Source: Alphaproteobacteria bacterium (lineage in GTDB: Bacteria > Pseudomonadota > Alphaproteobacteria > UBA11136). From it: a DNA stretch of 46,807 nt. The stretch covers positions 1-46,807 of the forward strand of contig JADHSZ010000016.1 in assembly GCA_016776635.1 (NCBI GenBank), read 5' to 3'. A model generated the notes under the pieces. That model was not told the origin of the DNA. It ran no database searches and was given only the letters and a program-made list of their open reading frames with translations. The position numbers and the translations under genes are program-made. Shown here one piece after another: positions 31,062-40,974 of the stretch. Each line of letters opens with the position of its first letter. Within the stretch, counting starts at the first letter, position 1.

Positions 31062-32030
31062 ATGGTGACTCAACTAACTAAATCCATACTCCTCAGCGCC
31101 ATACTGTTTCTCGCGCTTCCTGCACTATTGCCGTGGTCGGCGCGTGCGGATTTCGATGCCGGGATCGCCGCCTATGAGCGCGGTGATTACGCTGCGGCCT
31201 TCGAAGAGTTCCTGAGTGCCGCCGAGCAAGGAAATGCGGATGCCCAATTCAACCTCGGCGCCATGTACGACAATGGCTGGGGCGTGGCCAAGGACGAGGC
31301 GCAAGCGGTCCAGTGGTGGCGCAAGGCCGCCGATCAGGGGGATGCGGTGGCTCAGTTCAACCTCGGCTTCGGGTATGCCAACGGCGAAGGCGTGGCGAAA
31401 GACGATTCCCAGGCCGCGGTCTGGTACCACAAGGCCGCGCAGCAGGGGCATGCGGATGCCCAGATCAATCTCGGCGCCATGTACGAAAATGGCCTTGGCG
31501 TGACCAAGAACGAGGCCGAGGCCGTAGCCTGGTACCGCAAGGCCGCCGATCAGGGGTATGCGAATGCCCAATTCAACCTTGGCATCATGTATGACAACGG
31601 CAGGGGCGTGGCCAAGGATTATGGCGAGGCTGTCCAGTGGTACCGCAGGGCCGGCGAACAGGGACATATGGTAGCCCAATTCAACCTCGGCATTATGCAT
31701 GCCACGGGCGAAGGCGTAGCCAAGAACGATACCCAGGCCGTGGCCTGGTACCGCAAGGCCGCCGATCAAGGGCATGTGAGAGCCCAGTTTAATCTCGGCG
31801 CCATGTACGACAATGGCTGGGGCGTGGCCGAAGATTATGGCGAGGCTGTCCAGTGGTACCGCAAAGCCGCAGAGCAGGGATATGCGGGAGCCCAATTCAA
31901 CCTCGGTGTCATGTATGAAAATGGCCTTGGCGTAGAGAAAGATGAGGCGCAAGCCGTGGTCTGGTACCGCAAGGCCGCCGAGCAGGGATTAGCCCAAGCT
32001 CAGGAAGCCCTCCACAGGTTGAATAAGTAA
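31062..32030 (+). CDS. Secreted Sel1-repeat (TPR-like) protein
   Basis: The 322-aa protein has a signal peptide ending near PWSARAD and then about seven 36-residue Sel1-like repeats of the form AQFNLGxMYDNGxGVAKDxxxAVxWYRKAAxQG. The repeats form an alpha solenoid that mediates protein contacts. At the DNA level they appear as 108-bp imperfect tandem units, so the copy number may vary between strains. It is inserted between hfq and dat, which are usually close, so it may be an addition in this lineage. It probably acts in the periplasm; no partner is known. No good ribosome site is seen before the ATG. Confidence 0.9.
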   Translation: MVTQLTKSILLSAILFLALPALLPWSARADFDAGIAAYERGDYAAAFEEFLSAAEQGNADAQFNLGAMYDNGWGVAKDEAQAVQWWRKAADQGDAVAQFNLGFGYANGEGVAKDDSQAAVWYHKAAQQGHADAQINLGAMYENGLGVTKNEAEAVAWYRKAADQGYANAQFNLGIMYDNGRGVAKDYGEAVQWYRRAGEQGHMVAQFNLGIMHATGEGVAKNDTQAVAWYRKAADQGHVRAQFNLGAMYDNGWGVAEDYGEAVQWYRKAAEQGYAGAQFNLGVMYENGLGVEKDEAQAVVWYRKAAEQGLAQAQEALHRLNK

Positions 32031-32082
32031 AAACGGGGTGTCAGGCGCCCTCCCCTTTACATCCCCGGGCTTATTCCCCCTC

Positions 32083-32934
32083 TCACTCCCCCGTCACATG
32101 GGCGAGATAGCGTTCATAGAGGCCCCTGGTCACCGGGCCGGGGCGGCCGTCGCCCACCTTGTGGCCGTCGATGGAGACCACCGGCACCACGTAATTGGTG
32201 GTGCTGGTCATGAAGGCTTCGCTTGCCGCGCGCGCCTCGGCCACGGTGAAGGGGCGCTCGGTGACCTGGAGCCCCCCCTCCTCGGCCAGCTCCATCACCA
32301 CCCGCCGGGTAATGCCCGACAGAATGTGATGGTTGGCGGGATGGGTAATGACCTCGTCTTTTTCGTCGACGATCCAGGCATTGGTGGTGGTGCCCTCGGT
32401 AATGATGTCATGGCCGTTGACCTGCCATGCGTCGAAGGCCTTTTCCCGGCTTGCTTTCTGTTTTCCCAGAATATTAGGAAGAAGGGCTATGGACTTGATG
32501 TCACATCTTTTCCAGCGAATATCGGGAATGGTGATGACCCCCACGCCCTGGTCCTGGATGGCGGCATCGCGGGGGCCTTCCCGTGAGGCCGTCACCACCA
32601 GCGAAGGCGCCGTGCCCTCGGGCACCAGATGATTGCGCCGGGCCGCGCCACGGGTAGCCTGGATATAGACATGACCGTTGCGGGTGAAGTTGCGGCGCAG
32701 GACTTCACCCACCACCACTCCCAGTGCCCGGCGGCTCATGGGCCAGGGAATATTCAGGGAGTCCAGGGAACAGTCGAGCCGGTCAAAATGGCGCTCCAGG
32801 TCCACCGGCTTGCCCTGTTGCACCCAGATCACCTCGTACACGCCGTCGGCGAACTGGTAGCCGCGGTCCTCGATGGAAACCGCGGCGAGGTCGCCCGTGA
32901 CATAACGCCCGTTAACATAGGCTATGCGAGCCAT
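32083..32934 (-). CDS. dat: D-amino acid aminotransferase (class IV PLP enzyme)
   Basis: From the ATG at 32932-32934, with AAAGGA about seven bases upstream, the product is 283 aa. It is a fold-type IV aminotransferase: YVNGRYVTGDLAAVSIEDRGYQFADGVYEV at the N-terminus (in two parts), PLP Lys147 in RCDIKSIALL, and EGTTTNAWIVD and ITRRVVMELA near the C-terminus. It interconverts D-alanine and D-glutamate with 2-oxoacids, supplying D-amino acids for peptidoglycan. It is a standard member of the ntr-trkA-dat-hfq block. A TTG two codons upstream is a weaker start. Confidence 0.93.
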   Translation of the reverse strand: MARIAYVNGRYVTGDLAAVSIEDRGYQFADGVYEVIWVQQGKPVDLERHFDRLDCSLDSLNIPWPMSRRALGVVVGEVLRRNFTRNGHVYIQATRGAARRNHLVPEGTAPSLVVTASREGPRDAAIQDQGVGVITIPDIRWKRCDIKSIALLPNILGKQKASREKAFDAWQVNGHDIITEGTTTNAWIVDEKDEVITHPANHHILSGITRRVVMELAEEGGLQVTERPFTVAEARAASEAFMTSTTNYVVPVVSIDGHKVGDGRPGPVTRGLYERYLAHVTGE

Positions 32935-33011
32935 GGGCAATCCTTTGTTTTTGTTTAAAGTTTTCGGCCCGACCCGGAAAGGGAGAAGGGGCGCGCCGTG
33001 ATCCGGGTTGG

Positions 33012-34388
33012 CTAGAAATACTCCAAGCGCACGGAGAACATTTTTTCAACCTTTTTCACCACATCAGCGCTGGCGAACAGAACCACCAGATCATTGCCCT
33101 TGATCACCGTGGAGCCCGAGGGAACAAGCACTTCGTCTTCGCGCACGATGGCGCCCACAATAACCCCCAGGGGGAGTTCGATGTCCATCAGCCTTTGCCC
33201 CACCAGCGGCGAGGTTTCCAGGGCCTCGAGCTCGATAATTTCACCCATGCCGTCGCCCAGGGAATGAACCGAACGGATGCGTCCACGCCGCACATGCTGG
33301 AGGATCGTCGAGACGGTTATGGCCTTGGGTGTGACCACCACATCGATACCGAGATCGGTGATGAGCGGCCTGTAGACCACATTATTGACCAGGGTGATGA
33401 TGCGCTTGGCGCCATGACGTTTCGCCAGAAGCGAGGACAGGATATTGATCTCATCCTCGTTGGTGACGGCCACCACGGTTTCCGTATGCGCCACATTGGC
33501 TTCGTTGAGAATTTCCGGGTCCAGCGCGTCACCGTGCAACACCACGGATTTTTCCAGGGTCTGTCCCGCCATATCCGCCCGTTTTTCATCAAGTTCGATG
33601 AGTTTCACGTTCATCCCCGGGAAGTTCTCTTCGATCAGGGTGGCGAGATAGAGGCCGATATTGCCGCCACCGATGATGATGGTGCGGCGGGTTTCCACCT
33701 CTTCATGGCCGAAAGCCATCATGGCGCGGGAAACTTGGCTGCTGTCGACAACGAAATAGACCTCGTCGCCGGCGAGCATCTGTTCGTTGGCGTTGGGAAC
33801 GATCAACTGGTCCTTGCGGATAATGCCTACCACCAGGATGTTGAGATCGGGGAAAAGACCCGTCAGTTGGCGCAGGGGCGTGTTGATAACCGGACAATCC
33901 TCGCTGCAGCGCACGCCTATGACGCGGACCCTGTCGCCGGCAAGGGGGATGGAATCGAAAGCGCCGGGAATCTGTAAACGCCGTCCAATGGCTCTGGCGA
34001 CCTCGGTCTCGGGGGAAATGATCACATCAATGGGCATGTGATCGCGGCTGAAGAGATCGGCCCATATGGGTTCGAGATAGTTTTGCTCGCGGATGCGGGC
34101 GATCTTGGTGGGCACCTTGAACAGCGAATGGGCCACCTGGCAGGCCACCATGTTGACCTCGTCGTGATAGGTCACGGCCACCACCATATCGGCATCCGCC
34201 GCCCCGGCCTGTTCGAGAACGCCGGGATGGGAGGCGAAGCCGACCACGCCCTGGACCTCGTGGGTGTCGCTGAGGTTGCGGATCAATTCCGGCGACTGGT
34301 CCACCACCGTCACATCATTGTTTTCCCCGGCAAGATGCCGGGCAATGCTGGACCCCACCTGGCCCGCGCCGCAAACGATTATCTTCAT
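33012..34388 (-). CDS. trkA: Trk system potassium uptake protein TrkA
   Basis: The 458-aa cytosolic protein has two RCK modules in tandem: IIVCGAGQVGSSIARHLAGE at the start, with a TrkA-C domain about residues 140-225, then IIIGGGNIGLYLATLIEEN and a second TrkA-C domain to the end. It binds NAD(H)/ATP and gates the TrkH/TrkG potassium channel, which is not in this window. The gene follows ntrX in the same orientation, as in many alphaproteobacteria. Length is the normal 458. Confidence 0.96.
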   Translation of the reverse strand: MKIIVCGAGQVGSSIARHLAGENNDVTVVDQSPELIRNLSDTHEVQGVVGFASHPGVLEQAGAADADMVVAVTYHDEVNMVACQVAHSLFKVPTKIARIREQNYLEPIWADLFSRDHMPIDVIISPETEVARAIGRRLQIPGAFDSIPLAGDRVRVIGVRCSEDCPVINTPLRQLTGLFPDLNILVVGIIRKDQLIVPNANEQMLAGDEVYFVVDSSQVSRAMMAFGHEEVETRRTIIIGGGNIGLYLATLIEENFPGMNVKLIELDEKRADMAGQTLEKSVVLHGDALDPEILNEANVAHTETVVAVTNEDEINILSSLLAKRHGAKRIITLVNNVVYRPLITDLGIDVVVTPKAITVSTILQHVRRGRIRSVHSLGDGMGEIIELEALETSPLVGQRLMDIELPLGVIVGAIVREDEVLVPSGSTVIKGNDLVVLFASADVVKKVEKMFSVRLEYF

Positions 34389-34408
34389 GTGGCCCCTTCC
34401 CTTCCCCG

Positions 34409-34455
34409 ATTACCGGTCTTCGCCGTCTTTTTTCCCGAATTACCGGCCTTCGCCG
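34409..34455. repeat. 30-bp-period imperfect tandem repeat at the ntrX stop
   Basis: attaccggtcttcgccg (34409-34425) recurs with one mismatch at 34439-34455, where it includes the last codons and the stop of ntrX. The second copy can form a short accggc-gaag-gccggt hairpin on the minus strand. Confidence 0.6.
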
Positions 34456-35897
34456 GTGGGGTTTCCGGGATTTTCCCTTTTATCCCCGGTTATGTCACCC
34501 GCCGCGGAAATTTTATCTCCATACTGGACGCCCAGGGATTTCAGTTTTCTGTGCAAGGCGGAACGCTCCATGCCGATGAAGGTTGCGGTGCGCGAAACAT
34601 TGCCGCCGAAACGGGTGATCTGGGCCATAAGATATTCACGCTCGAAGGCTTCTCGCGCGCCACGAAGAGGCAGCGACATTATATCCTCGTCCGCGTTCAG
34701 TTGCAGGGCCGCCGGTGTTCTGCCGCTGATCTCCGGGGGCAGCATATCGGCGCGTATCTTATCACCGGCTTCTCCCGGCGCCATGATAAGAAGCCAGTCC
34801 ACCACATTCTTCAACTGGCGCACATTACCCGGCCAATCGTAGTTCTGGAGGATGGCCATGGCGTCATCGCCAATTTCCCGCGGAGTCACGCCGGAGATTT
34901 CCGCCGAGTTTTTCATGAAATACTCGATCATGGCGGGAATATCCTCGCGCCGCTCCTTGGCCGAGGGAATTTCCACGGGCACCACGGAGAGCCGGAAGAA
35001 AAGATCCTCGCGGAACCGCCCCGCCGCCATCTCTTCGTTGAGATTACGGTTGGAAGACGAAATCACACGCACATCCACGGAAACAGGACTGTCACCGCCA
35101 ACCCGGAGAAAGGTCTGGTCCTGAAGTGCGCGCACAATCTTGCCCTGTGTCTCCAGGGGCATGTCGGCCACCTCGTCGAGGAACAGGGTGCCATCATGGG
35201 CCTGTTCGAAGGTGCCCGTTTTTCCGATGCTGTCCGGGCCGTCCCCGCCCGCCTCAATTCCGAAAAGCTCTATCTCCAGGCGCTCGGGCCGCATGGTGGC
35301 GCAATTGAGAATCACAAAGGGATTATCCCTGCGCTCCGACATTTTGTGAATGCTCCGCGCCACCACCTCTTTACCCACACCGGCGGGCCCGGTGATCATC
35401 ACCCGGCTTCCCGTGGGCGCCACTTTTTCTATGGTCTGGCGCAGCAGGTTAATGGCGTTGGAGTCGCCGATCAGGTCGATATCCTCGCCTATCCTGTGGC
35501 GCAGTTCCGAAATCTCCTGGCGCAGGCCCGCAGCCTCCAGCGCGCGGGAGATCACCACCATCAGATGATCGGCCTTGAAGGGCTTTTCGATGAAGTCGTA
35601 GGCGCCGATCTTGGTGGCGTTGACGGCGGTTTCGATATTGCCGTGGCCGCTGATCATGACCACGGGAAGATTCCCGTGCTCCGACTTAATAACTTCCAAC
35701 AGCTCCATACCGTCGAGCTCGCTGCCCTGGAGCCAGATATCCAGGACCACAAGCGACGGCAGGCGCTGGCCGATGGCGTCAAGGGCCTGGGTACTGTTCC
35801 CGGCGAGCCGGGTTTCATACCCCTCGTCGCCGAGAATCCCCGAGATCAGATCGCGGATGTCGGCTTCGTCATCGACGATGAGAATATCACTTGCCAT
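34440..35897 (-). CDS. ntrX: Nitrogen assimilation response regulator NtrX
   Basis: From the ATG at 35895-35897 the product is 485 aa: receiver domain (phospho-acceptor Asp53 in VLDIWLQG), AAA+ domain with GPAGVGKEVVARSIH (Walker A) and GTLFLDEVADMP (Walker B), and a Fis-type HTH at the C-terminus (GNVSRTATFIGMERSALHRKL). The GAFTGA loop that touches sigma-54 in NtrC is missing (here FGIEAGGDGPDSIGK), as in other alphaproteobacterial NtrX, so it is not expected to activate sigma-54 promoters in the standard way. It pairs with NtrY, whose gene end it overlaps by 11 bp. Confidence 0.95.
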   Translation of the reverse strand: MASDILIVDDEADIRDLISGILGDEGYETRLAGNSTQALDAIGQRLPSLVVLDIWLQGSELDGMELLEVIKSEHGNLPVVMISGHGNIETAVNATKIGAYDFIEKPFKADHLMVVISRALEAAGLRQEISELRHRIGEDIDLIGDSNAINLLRQTIEKVAPTGSRVMITGPAGVGKEVVARSIHKMSERRDNPFVILNCATMRPERLEIELFGIEAGGDGPDSIGKTGTFEQAHDGTLFLDEVADMPLETQGKIVRALQDQTFLRVGGDSPVSVDVRVISSSNRNLNEEMAAGRFREDLFFRLSVVPVEIPSAKERREDIPAMIEYFMKNSAEISGVTPREIGDDAMAILQNYDWPGNVRQLKNVVDWLLIMAPGEAGDKIRADMLPPEISGRTPAALQLNADEDIMSLPLRGAREAFEREYLMAQITRFGGNVSRTATFIGMERSALHRKLKSLGVQYGDKISAAGDITGDKRENPGNPTGEGR

Positions 35898-38277
35898 GAG
35901 CGGCCGCTGTTGGTTGAGAGGAATGAGTCTCGGGGTCGCCCGAGTGGTTTCCGGATTCCGGCCCGGCGGACAGAAGCTCATCGCCAAGAGGCAGAATCAG
36001 GCGAACCCGGGCTCCGCCCTTGGCGCGGTCTTCGAGGACCAGTGTCCCCCGGTGATCTTCCATGATTTTCTTGACGATCGCCAGCCCCAGACCGGTGCCC
36101 TTGTCCCGGGTGGTGACATAGGGTTCGGTCAGGGTCTCGCGGCTGTGCTCGGGGAAACCGCGGCCATCGTCCTCGATGATGATTTCCACCCGGTCGTCCG
36201 AAGGCGCCACAGAGACCTCGACCCGCCCCGCGGGGGTTGCTTTTTTGCGGCCACTCTTCTTGTCCTTATCGTCCTTGCTCCCCCTATCCTTGCCTCCCCC
36301 GTCCTCAATCTGGTGTTGGATAGATTCCGCGGCGTTTTTCAAAAGATTGGTCAGGGCCTGGCCCATGAGGCTGGAATCCAGGTCCATCTCCAGGGCTTCG
36401 CTATCGCAGTGGAAGGAAAACTCTATCTGGGGGAAGGCGGTTTTCTGGAGGAAAATGGACTGGCGGCACAGCTCAAGAAGATCATGCCGCTCCATCACCG
36501 GCTGGGGCATACGGGCGAAAGAGGAGAACTCATCCACCATACGCCCGATATCGCCGACCTGACGGATGATGGTCTCGGTGCAGGTGGTGAAGGTTTCCGG
36601 GTCCTGGGTGATCTGTTTGAGATATTTTTTCTTCAGACGCTCAGCGGAAAGCTGGATCGGTGTCAGCGGGTTCTTGATCTCGTGGGCGATACGCCGCGCC
36701 ACATCGGCCCATGCGGCCTTGCGCTGGGCCGAAAGAAGATCGGAAACGTCATCGAAGGTGACCACAAAACCCAGTGTCCTGTCCTTCCCGCTTTCGGCGG
36801 CAATACGTACCAAGAGCGTGTGATAGCTCCCCTGGCGGGTGAGTTTTATCTGACCCTGGGCGAGGCGTCCGGGCCGTTCCATAGCCTGGTCCAGCAATCC
36901 GGCCATTTCCGGAACCGCCTCTTTCAGGCTTTTGCCGATAAAGCGTTCGAGATCGGTGGCCAGAAGTTCCGACGCGGAACGGTTGGGAAGGTTGATGTGG
37001 CCCTTGTCGTCGAGGCCGATAACGCCCGCCGAAACGCCGGAGAGAACGGTTTCGGTAAAGCGGCGGCGCAGTTCGAGTTGGCGGTTGGCGCCCACCAGTT
37101 CCGACCGCTGGCTTTCAAGCTGGCTCGTCATGCGGTTAAAGGCGCGCCCCAGAGTGTCAATTTCATCATGCCCCGCCTTTTCATCCACCCGCGCGCTCAA
37201 ATCCCCGGCCCGTACTTTCTCGGCCGCGCCGATCATCTGGCTGATGGGGCGGGCAAGCCTGTTGGCGAAGATAAGCCCGACCCAGACCGCGGAAAAGAGA
37301 AGCATCAGCCCCACCACCACAAACACCATGGCAAAGGTGATCTGGATATCAGAACGCCGTCCTTCCAGTTGTTTATAGGCCGTCACCGCACGCTGCGTCT
37401 GTTCAAGGTGCTGGAGCACGTTGTGATCCACGTAGCGACCGATATAGAGGAAGGTGTCCCAGACCTCGTCGAGCCGGATCAGCGCCCGCACCCGGTCGCC
37501 GCGTTGGCTGGTGAGCATGGCGATTCTTCCGTCGCGCGCCGCCGTGATGGCCCAGTCCGGCACCATTTCAAAATCCAGCACCAGACTCGACCCCGACTTG
37601 GCCAGCACCCGGCCCCGGCCCACGAACACCACGGCCTCGGTGAGTGAACGCAAAGCCGTTTGCGTGATCAGAGTCTGGTTGAGAGCCGCCGGATTGGCGT
37701 AAAGGACAGAGCCCTCGCGGTTAATGTCCTCGGCCATGGCGACAATGGCGTTACGGATATTTTCCTGATGTTCCTTAAGGTAGGATTCGGCCACCACATT
37801 GGCCCCGTCCAGCGCCGTGCGAACGCGGTCGGAAAACCATGACTCGATCCCAAGACCGAAAAATAAAAGTGAAAATACCGCCACCACGATAGCCGGAGTG
37901 ATGGCCACCAGCCCGAACAGCGCCACCAGCTGGATATGCAGTCTTGATCCGGCGGACCCTTTCTTGCGTGCAACCCAAACCTTCACCACCCGCCGGATCA
38001 CCACCACCGAAAGGGCCAGAAGCAGGACCAGATCAATGGTCAGCAGGATCAGGATGACACGAGGGTCGGCACCCACCGAAGCCATCCCGGTAAGGGCGGC
38101 ATAGGTGGCGATGCCGGATATGACGGTGCAGACCGTAAGCCCGATGGCAAACTTTCGAGCCATCCCGACGCGAATCGACCAGCGCCGCAGACGCTGGCGA
38201 ATCTTGCGGTATCTGAGCTGGAAGTCCGAACCCACCTGGGCGCCAACACCTTCTGTTACAGGAGAATCAGCCATCAT
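35887..38277 (-). CDS. ntrY: Sensor histidine kinase NtrY
   Basis: A 796-aa membrane kinase. Several N-terminal hydrophobic segments (for example ILILLTIDLVLLLALSVVVI and FGLVAITPAIVVAVFSLLFF) flank a periplasmic domain; then HAMP (NRLARPISQMIGAAEKV), PAS (VLSGVSAGVIGLDDKGHI), HisKA with His in RRIAHEIKNPLTPIQLSAERL and an HATPase_c domain with DDGRGFP and GTGLGLAIVKKI. It phosphorylates NtrX and responds to nitrogen or redox state in relatives. The start is one of two adjacent ATGs (38277 or 38274). A KDRGSKDDKDKKSGRKK insert interrupts the ATPase domain between the N box and the G1 box, a low-complexity feature worth noting. Confidence 0.95.
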   Translation of the reverse strand: MMADSPVTEGVGAQVGSDFQLRYRKIRQRLRRWSIRVGMARKFAIGLTVCTVISGIATYAALTGMASVGADPRVILILLTIDLVLLLALSVVVIRRVVKVWVARKKGSAGSRLHIQLVALFGLVAITPAIVVAVFSLLFFGLGIESWFSDRVRTALDGANVVAESYLKEHQENIRNAIVAMAEDINREGSVLYANPAALNQTLITQTALRSLTEAVVFVGRGRVLAKSGSSLVLDFEMVPDWAITAARDGRIAMLTSQRGDRVRALIRLDEVWDTFLYIGRYVDHNVLQHLEQTQRAVTAYKQLEGRRSDIQITFAMVFVVVGLMLLFSAVWVGLIFANRLARPISQMIGAAEKVRAGDLSARVDEKAGHDEIDTLGRAFNRMTSQLESQRSELVGANRQLELRRRFTETVLSGVSAGVIGLDDKGHINLPNRSASELLATDLERFIGKSLKEAVPEMAGLLDQAMERPGRLAQGQIKLTRQGSYHTLLVRIAAESGKDRTLGFVVTFDDVSDLLSAQRKAAWADVARRIAHEIKNPLTPIQLSAERLKKKYLKQITQDPETFTTCTETIIRQVGDIGRMVDEFSSFARMPQPVMERHDLLELCRQSIFLQKTAFPQIEFSFHCDSEALEMDLDSSLMGQALTNLLKNAAESIQHQIEDGGGKDRGSKDDKDKKSGRKKATPAGRVEVSVAPSDDRVEIIIEDDGRGFPEHSRETLTEPYVTTRDKGTGLGLAIVKKIMEDHRGTLVLEDRAKGGARVRLILPLGDELLSAGPESGNHSGDPETHSSQPTAAAHGK

Positions 38278-38380
38278 CAATGTATCGCGAAAAATCGCAG
38301 GGAACCGTCATATGCAAAACAGGAAACGCCTGACAGAAAAGGATTGCGTCTTGTAACGCGGGTCGGTCAATGGACACGGC

Positions 38381-39829
38381 CTACTTTATGCCGCGCACCA
38401 CCTCTATGTCCAACTCGCGAATCTTCTTACGCAGCGTATTACGGTTGATGCCGAGCATCTCGGCAGCCTTGATCTGGTTACCCTTGGTCTCCGAAAGCGA
38501 CAGGGTAATTAAAGGCCGCTCCACCTCGCGCAGTATCCTGTCATGAAGGCCCGAGGCGGGCAGAGCGTTGCCATGAGCCTCGAAATAGTCCTGCAGGTGC
38601 CGTTCCACGGCCTCGCCCAGTGATTCGCTGGCCGAAACATTCGTTTCCATTTCGCTCGAAGCGGAAATGTCGGAGAGTTCGGCCTCTATGATGTCTAGGG
38701 TGATAACCTCTTGGGAATACAGCGCCGCCAACCGGCGCACCAGGTTTTCCACCTCGCGCACATTTCCCGGCCAGCGGTAGGATTTCAGCCGTTCCATGGC
38801 CCCTGCATCGAGGCTTTTCGCCGGCAGACCTTCTTCGGTAATCCGCGAAAAGAAATGATTCACCAGGTCCGGCAGGTCTTCGCTGCGTTCGCGCAAGGGA
38901 GGCAGGCGCAAGGGCACCACGTTGAGGCGGTAAAAAAGATCCTCGCGGAAAAGCCCCTGGCGGACGAACTGTCTTAAGTCACGGTGGGTGGCGGCAATAA
39001 TCCGGGAATTGGCGCGTAGGGGCGTACGTCCCCCCACGGTGGTGTATTCGCCTTCCTGAAGCACTCGCAGCAGCCGGGTCTGGGCCTCAAGGGGCATATC
39101 GCCTATTTCGTCGAGGAAAAGGGTGCCGCCTTCGGCCTGTTCGAAACGGCCGGCATTGCGTTGCGTGGCTCCGGTAAAGGCGCCTTTTTCATGACCGAAA
39201 AGCTCGCTTTCGATCAGCTCGCGGGGGATAGCCGCCATGTTGATGGCGACAAAGGGTCCGTTGCGACGCTTGCCGTAATCGTGCAGGGCCCGGGCCACCA
39301 GCTCCTTGCCGGTTCCCGATTCGCCATTGATGAGGACGGTGAGGTCGGTGGACATGAGGCGGGCCAGAACCCGGTAAATTTCCTGCATGGCGGGAGAGCG
39401 TCCGATAAGGGGCAGCCCCTCGTCATCGGCCTCCATTTCCTGAATGGCCGGGGAATCCGACTTGGGTTCGCTTAACGCCCTTTCCACCACCTGCGCCAGC
39501 TCGTTGATATCGAAGGGCTTGGGCAGATATTCAAAGGCGCCGCGTTCGGTGGCCTTGACCGCCGTGAGAAGCGTGTTCTGGGCGCTCATGACCAGAATCC
39601 GGAGGTTGGGTCTGATCTTGCGGATACGGGGAATCAGGTCGAGACCGTTTTCATCGGGCATGACCACATCGGTGATGACGAGATCGCCCTCGCCATCGGA
39701 TATCCAGCGCCACAAGGTGGCGGCGTTTCCGGTGGTGCGGACATCATGGCCCTTGCGTCCCAGGGCCTGGGTGATGACGGTGCGGATGGCCTTGTCGTCG
39801 TCGGCCACCAGAATCGTGGCGCTGGTCAT
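38381..39829 (-). CDS. ntrC: Nitrogen regulation response regulator NtrC
   Basis: The 482-aa sigma-54 activator has a receiver domain with Asp54 in [12 protein letters not shown], an AAA+ domain with [15 protein letters not shown] and the sigma-54-contacting loop [12 protein letters not shown], and a Fis-type HTH at the C-terminus ([21 protein letters not shown]). Phosphorylated by NtrB under nitrogen limitation, it activates genes such as glnA and amtB. Its start overlaps the ntrB stop by four bases, so the two are coupled; about 100 bp separate it from ntrY. Confidence 0.97.
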   Translation of the reverse strand: MTSATILVADDDKAIRTVITQALGRKGHDVRTTGNAATLWRWISDGEGDLVITDVVMPDENGLDLIPRIRKIRPNLRILVMSAQNTLLTAVKATERGAFEYLPKPFDINELAQVVERALSEPKSDSPAIQEMEADDEGLPLIGRSPAMQEIYRVLARLMSTDLTVLINGESGTGKELVARALHDYGKRRNGPFVAINMAAIPRELIESELFGHEKGAFTGATQRNAGRFEQAEGGTLFLDEIGDMPLEAQTRLLRVLQEGEYTTVGGRTPLRANSRIIAATHRDLRQFVRQGLFREDLFYRLNVVPLRLPPLRERSEDLPDLVNHFFSRITEEGLPAKSLDAGAMERLKSYRWPGNVREVENLVRRLAALYSQEVITLDIIEAELSDISASSEMETNVSASESLGEAVERHLQDYFEAHGNALPASGLHDRILREVERPLITLSLSETKGNQIKAAEMLGINRNTLRKKIRELDIEVVRGIK

Positions 39830-40974
39830 GTCCCCTGCTCCTCCCGTGTCACGGTATTCTGAAACACCGGAAGGCGGACATAAAACGTGGTGCGGCGCGG
39901 CCGGCTGTCGAATTCGATAACGCCACCATGATCGTTGATGATCTTCGCCACCACCGCCAGCCCAAGACCCGAACCCTTGTTTTTGGTAGTCACGAAGGGA
40001 TCGAAAAGGCAGCCGTGAAGGTCTTCTGGAATTCCCTCGCCGTTGTCCTGGATACTTATCATCAGGGGCAGGTCCACCCGTTCCACCAGCCCCGGAACGG
40101 CAAGACGTACGCCATGCTGATAGGTGGTGGTAACGATGATCTCTCCATCCTTCTCGGGCACGGCCTCGGCCGCGTTCTTGATAAGATTGAGAAAAACCTG
40201 AACCAACTGGTCGCGGTTGCCGTGAACCGGCGGCAGGGACGGGTCGTAGATTCCGTTGAATTGGATGCCCTTGGCAAAACCGGTCTCGGCAAGGCGCTGC
40301 ACCTGTTCTAAGACCTCGTGCACATTGACCGGCCCCACCGCAAGCGCGCCCTCATCGGCAAAGACCTCCATGCGGTCCACCAGGGAGCAAATACGGTCGG
40401 TTTCACTGCAAATAAGCTGGGTCAGTTGTTTGTCGTCGGAATCAATATTCTGTTCAAGAAGCTGGGCGGCACCGCGAATACCCGAGAGCGGATTCTTCAC
40501 CTCATGGGCGAGCATGGCTGACATGGCGCTCAAGGACCGCGCCGCCTTGCGGTGGGTGAGTTGCCGGGTAATCTTTTCGGCCAGGGATTTTTCCGACAGG
40601 GTGATCACGATCTTGTCTGTTTCCTCCACAACGGGAGTAAGACGGATGGTCACCAGACGCTCGCCGAATCGGGGGCTGCTGAGTGCGACCCCGTTTTCGG
40701 AGAGGCTGCTGTCTTCAACTCCAAGCTGGCGGATCAAGGCGAAAAGCGGAGAATCCAGCGGCAGAAAATCCCCCAGAGAATGATTGCAGAGATACTCGGC
40801 GCTGGCCGAAAAAAACTGCTCCGCAGCCAGATTAGCGTAGCAGATGGCGCCGTCCGAGGTGGTCACCAACACGGCGTCGGAAAGGGCGTTGAGAACAACC
40901 CCCGTGTCCAGCAAGGGAGCCCCGTTACCGTCGCGACTTACGGTTTTCCGAATCTGCGCCGTGGACGCCATCAC
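39826..40974 (-). CDS. ntrB: Nitrogen regulation sensor kinase/phosphatase NtrB
   Basis: The 382-aa cytosolic kinase has an N-terminal PAS domain ([19 protein letters not shown]), HisKA with the phospho-acceptor His in [21 protein letters not shown], and an HATPase_c domain ([31 protein letters not shown]). It phosphorylates NtrC when nitrogen is scarce and dephosphorylates it with PII when nitrogen is ample. The start overlaps the dusB stop by four bases, as in the dusB-ntrB-ntrC operon of many alphaproteobacteria. Confidence 0.97.
   Translation of the reverse strand: MMASTAQIRKTVSRDGNGAPLLDTGVVLNALSDAVLVTTSDGAICYANLAAEQFFSASAEYLCNHSLGDFLPLDSPLFALIRQLGVEDSSLSENGVALSSPRFGERLVTIRLTPVVEETDKIVITLSEKSLAEKITRQLTHRKAARSLSAMSAMLAHEVKNPLSGIRGAAQLLEQNIDSDDKQLTQLICSETDRICSLVDRMEVFADEGALAVGPVNVHEVLEQVQRLAETGFAKGIQFNGIYDPSLPPVHGNRDQLVQVFLNLIKNAAEAVPEKDGEIIVTTTYQHGVRLAVPGLVERVDLPLMISIQDNGEGIPEDLHGCLFDPFVTTKNKGSGLGLAVVAKIINDHGGVIEFDSRPRRTTFYVRLPVFQNTVTREEQGT

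Noticed and set aside
31190..32010. CRISPR-like regular repeats
   Set aside because: The regular 108-bp period is due to 36-residue Sel1 protein repeats in an open reading frame; there are no unique spacers and no cas genes.
34440..35897. NtrX without GAFTGA as a damaged gene
   Set aside because: Absence of GAFTGA is normal for alphaproteobacterial NtrX, and the receiver, ATPase and HTH parts are intact.
34038..37647. Long plus-strand open frames opposite ntrX, ntrY and trkA
   Set aside because: They are antisense to clear regulator genes and have no family motifs.
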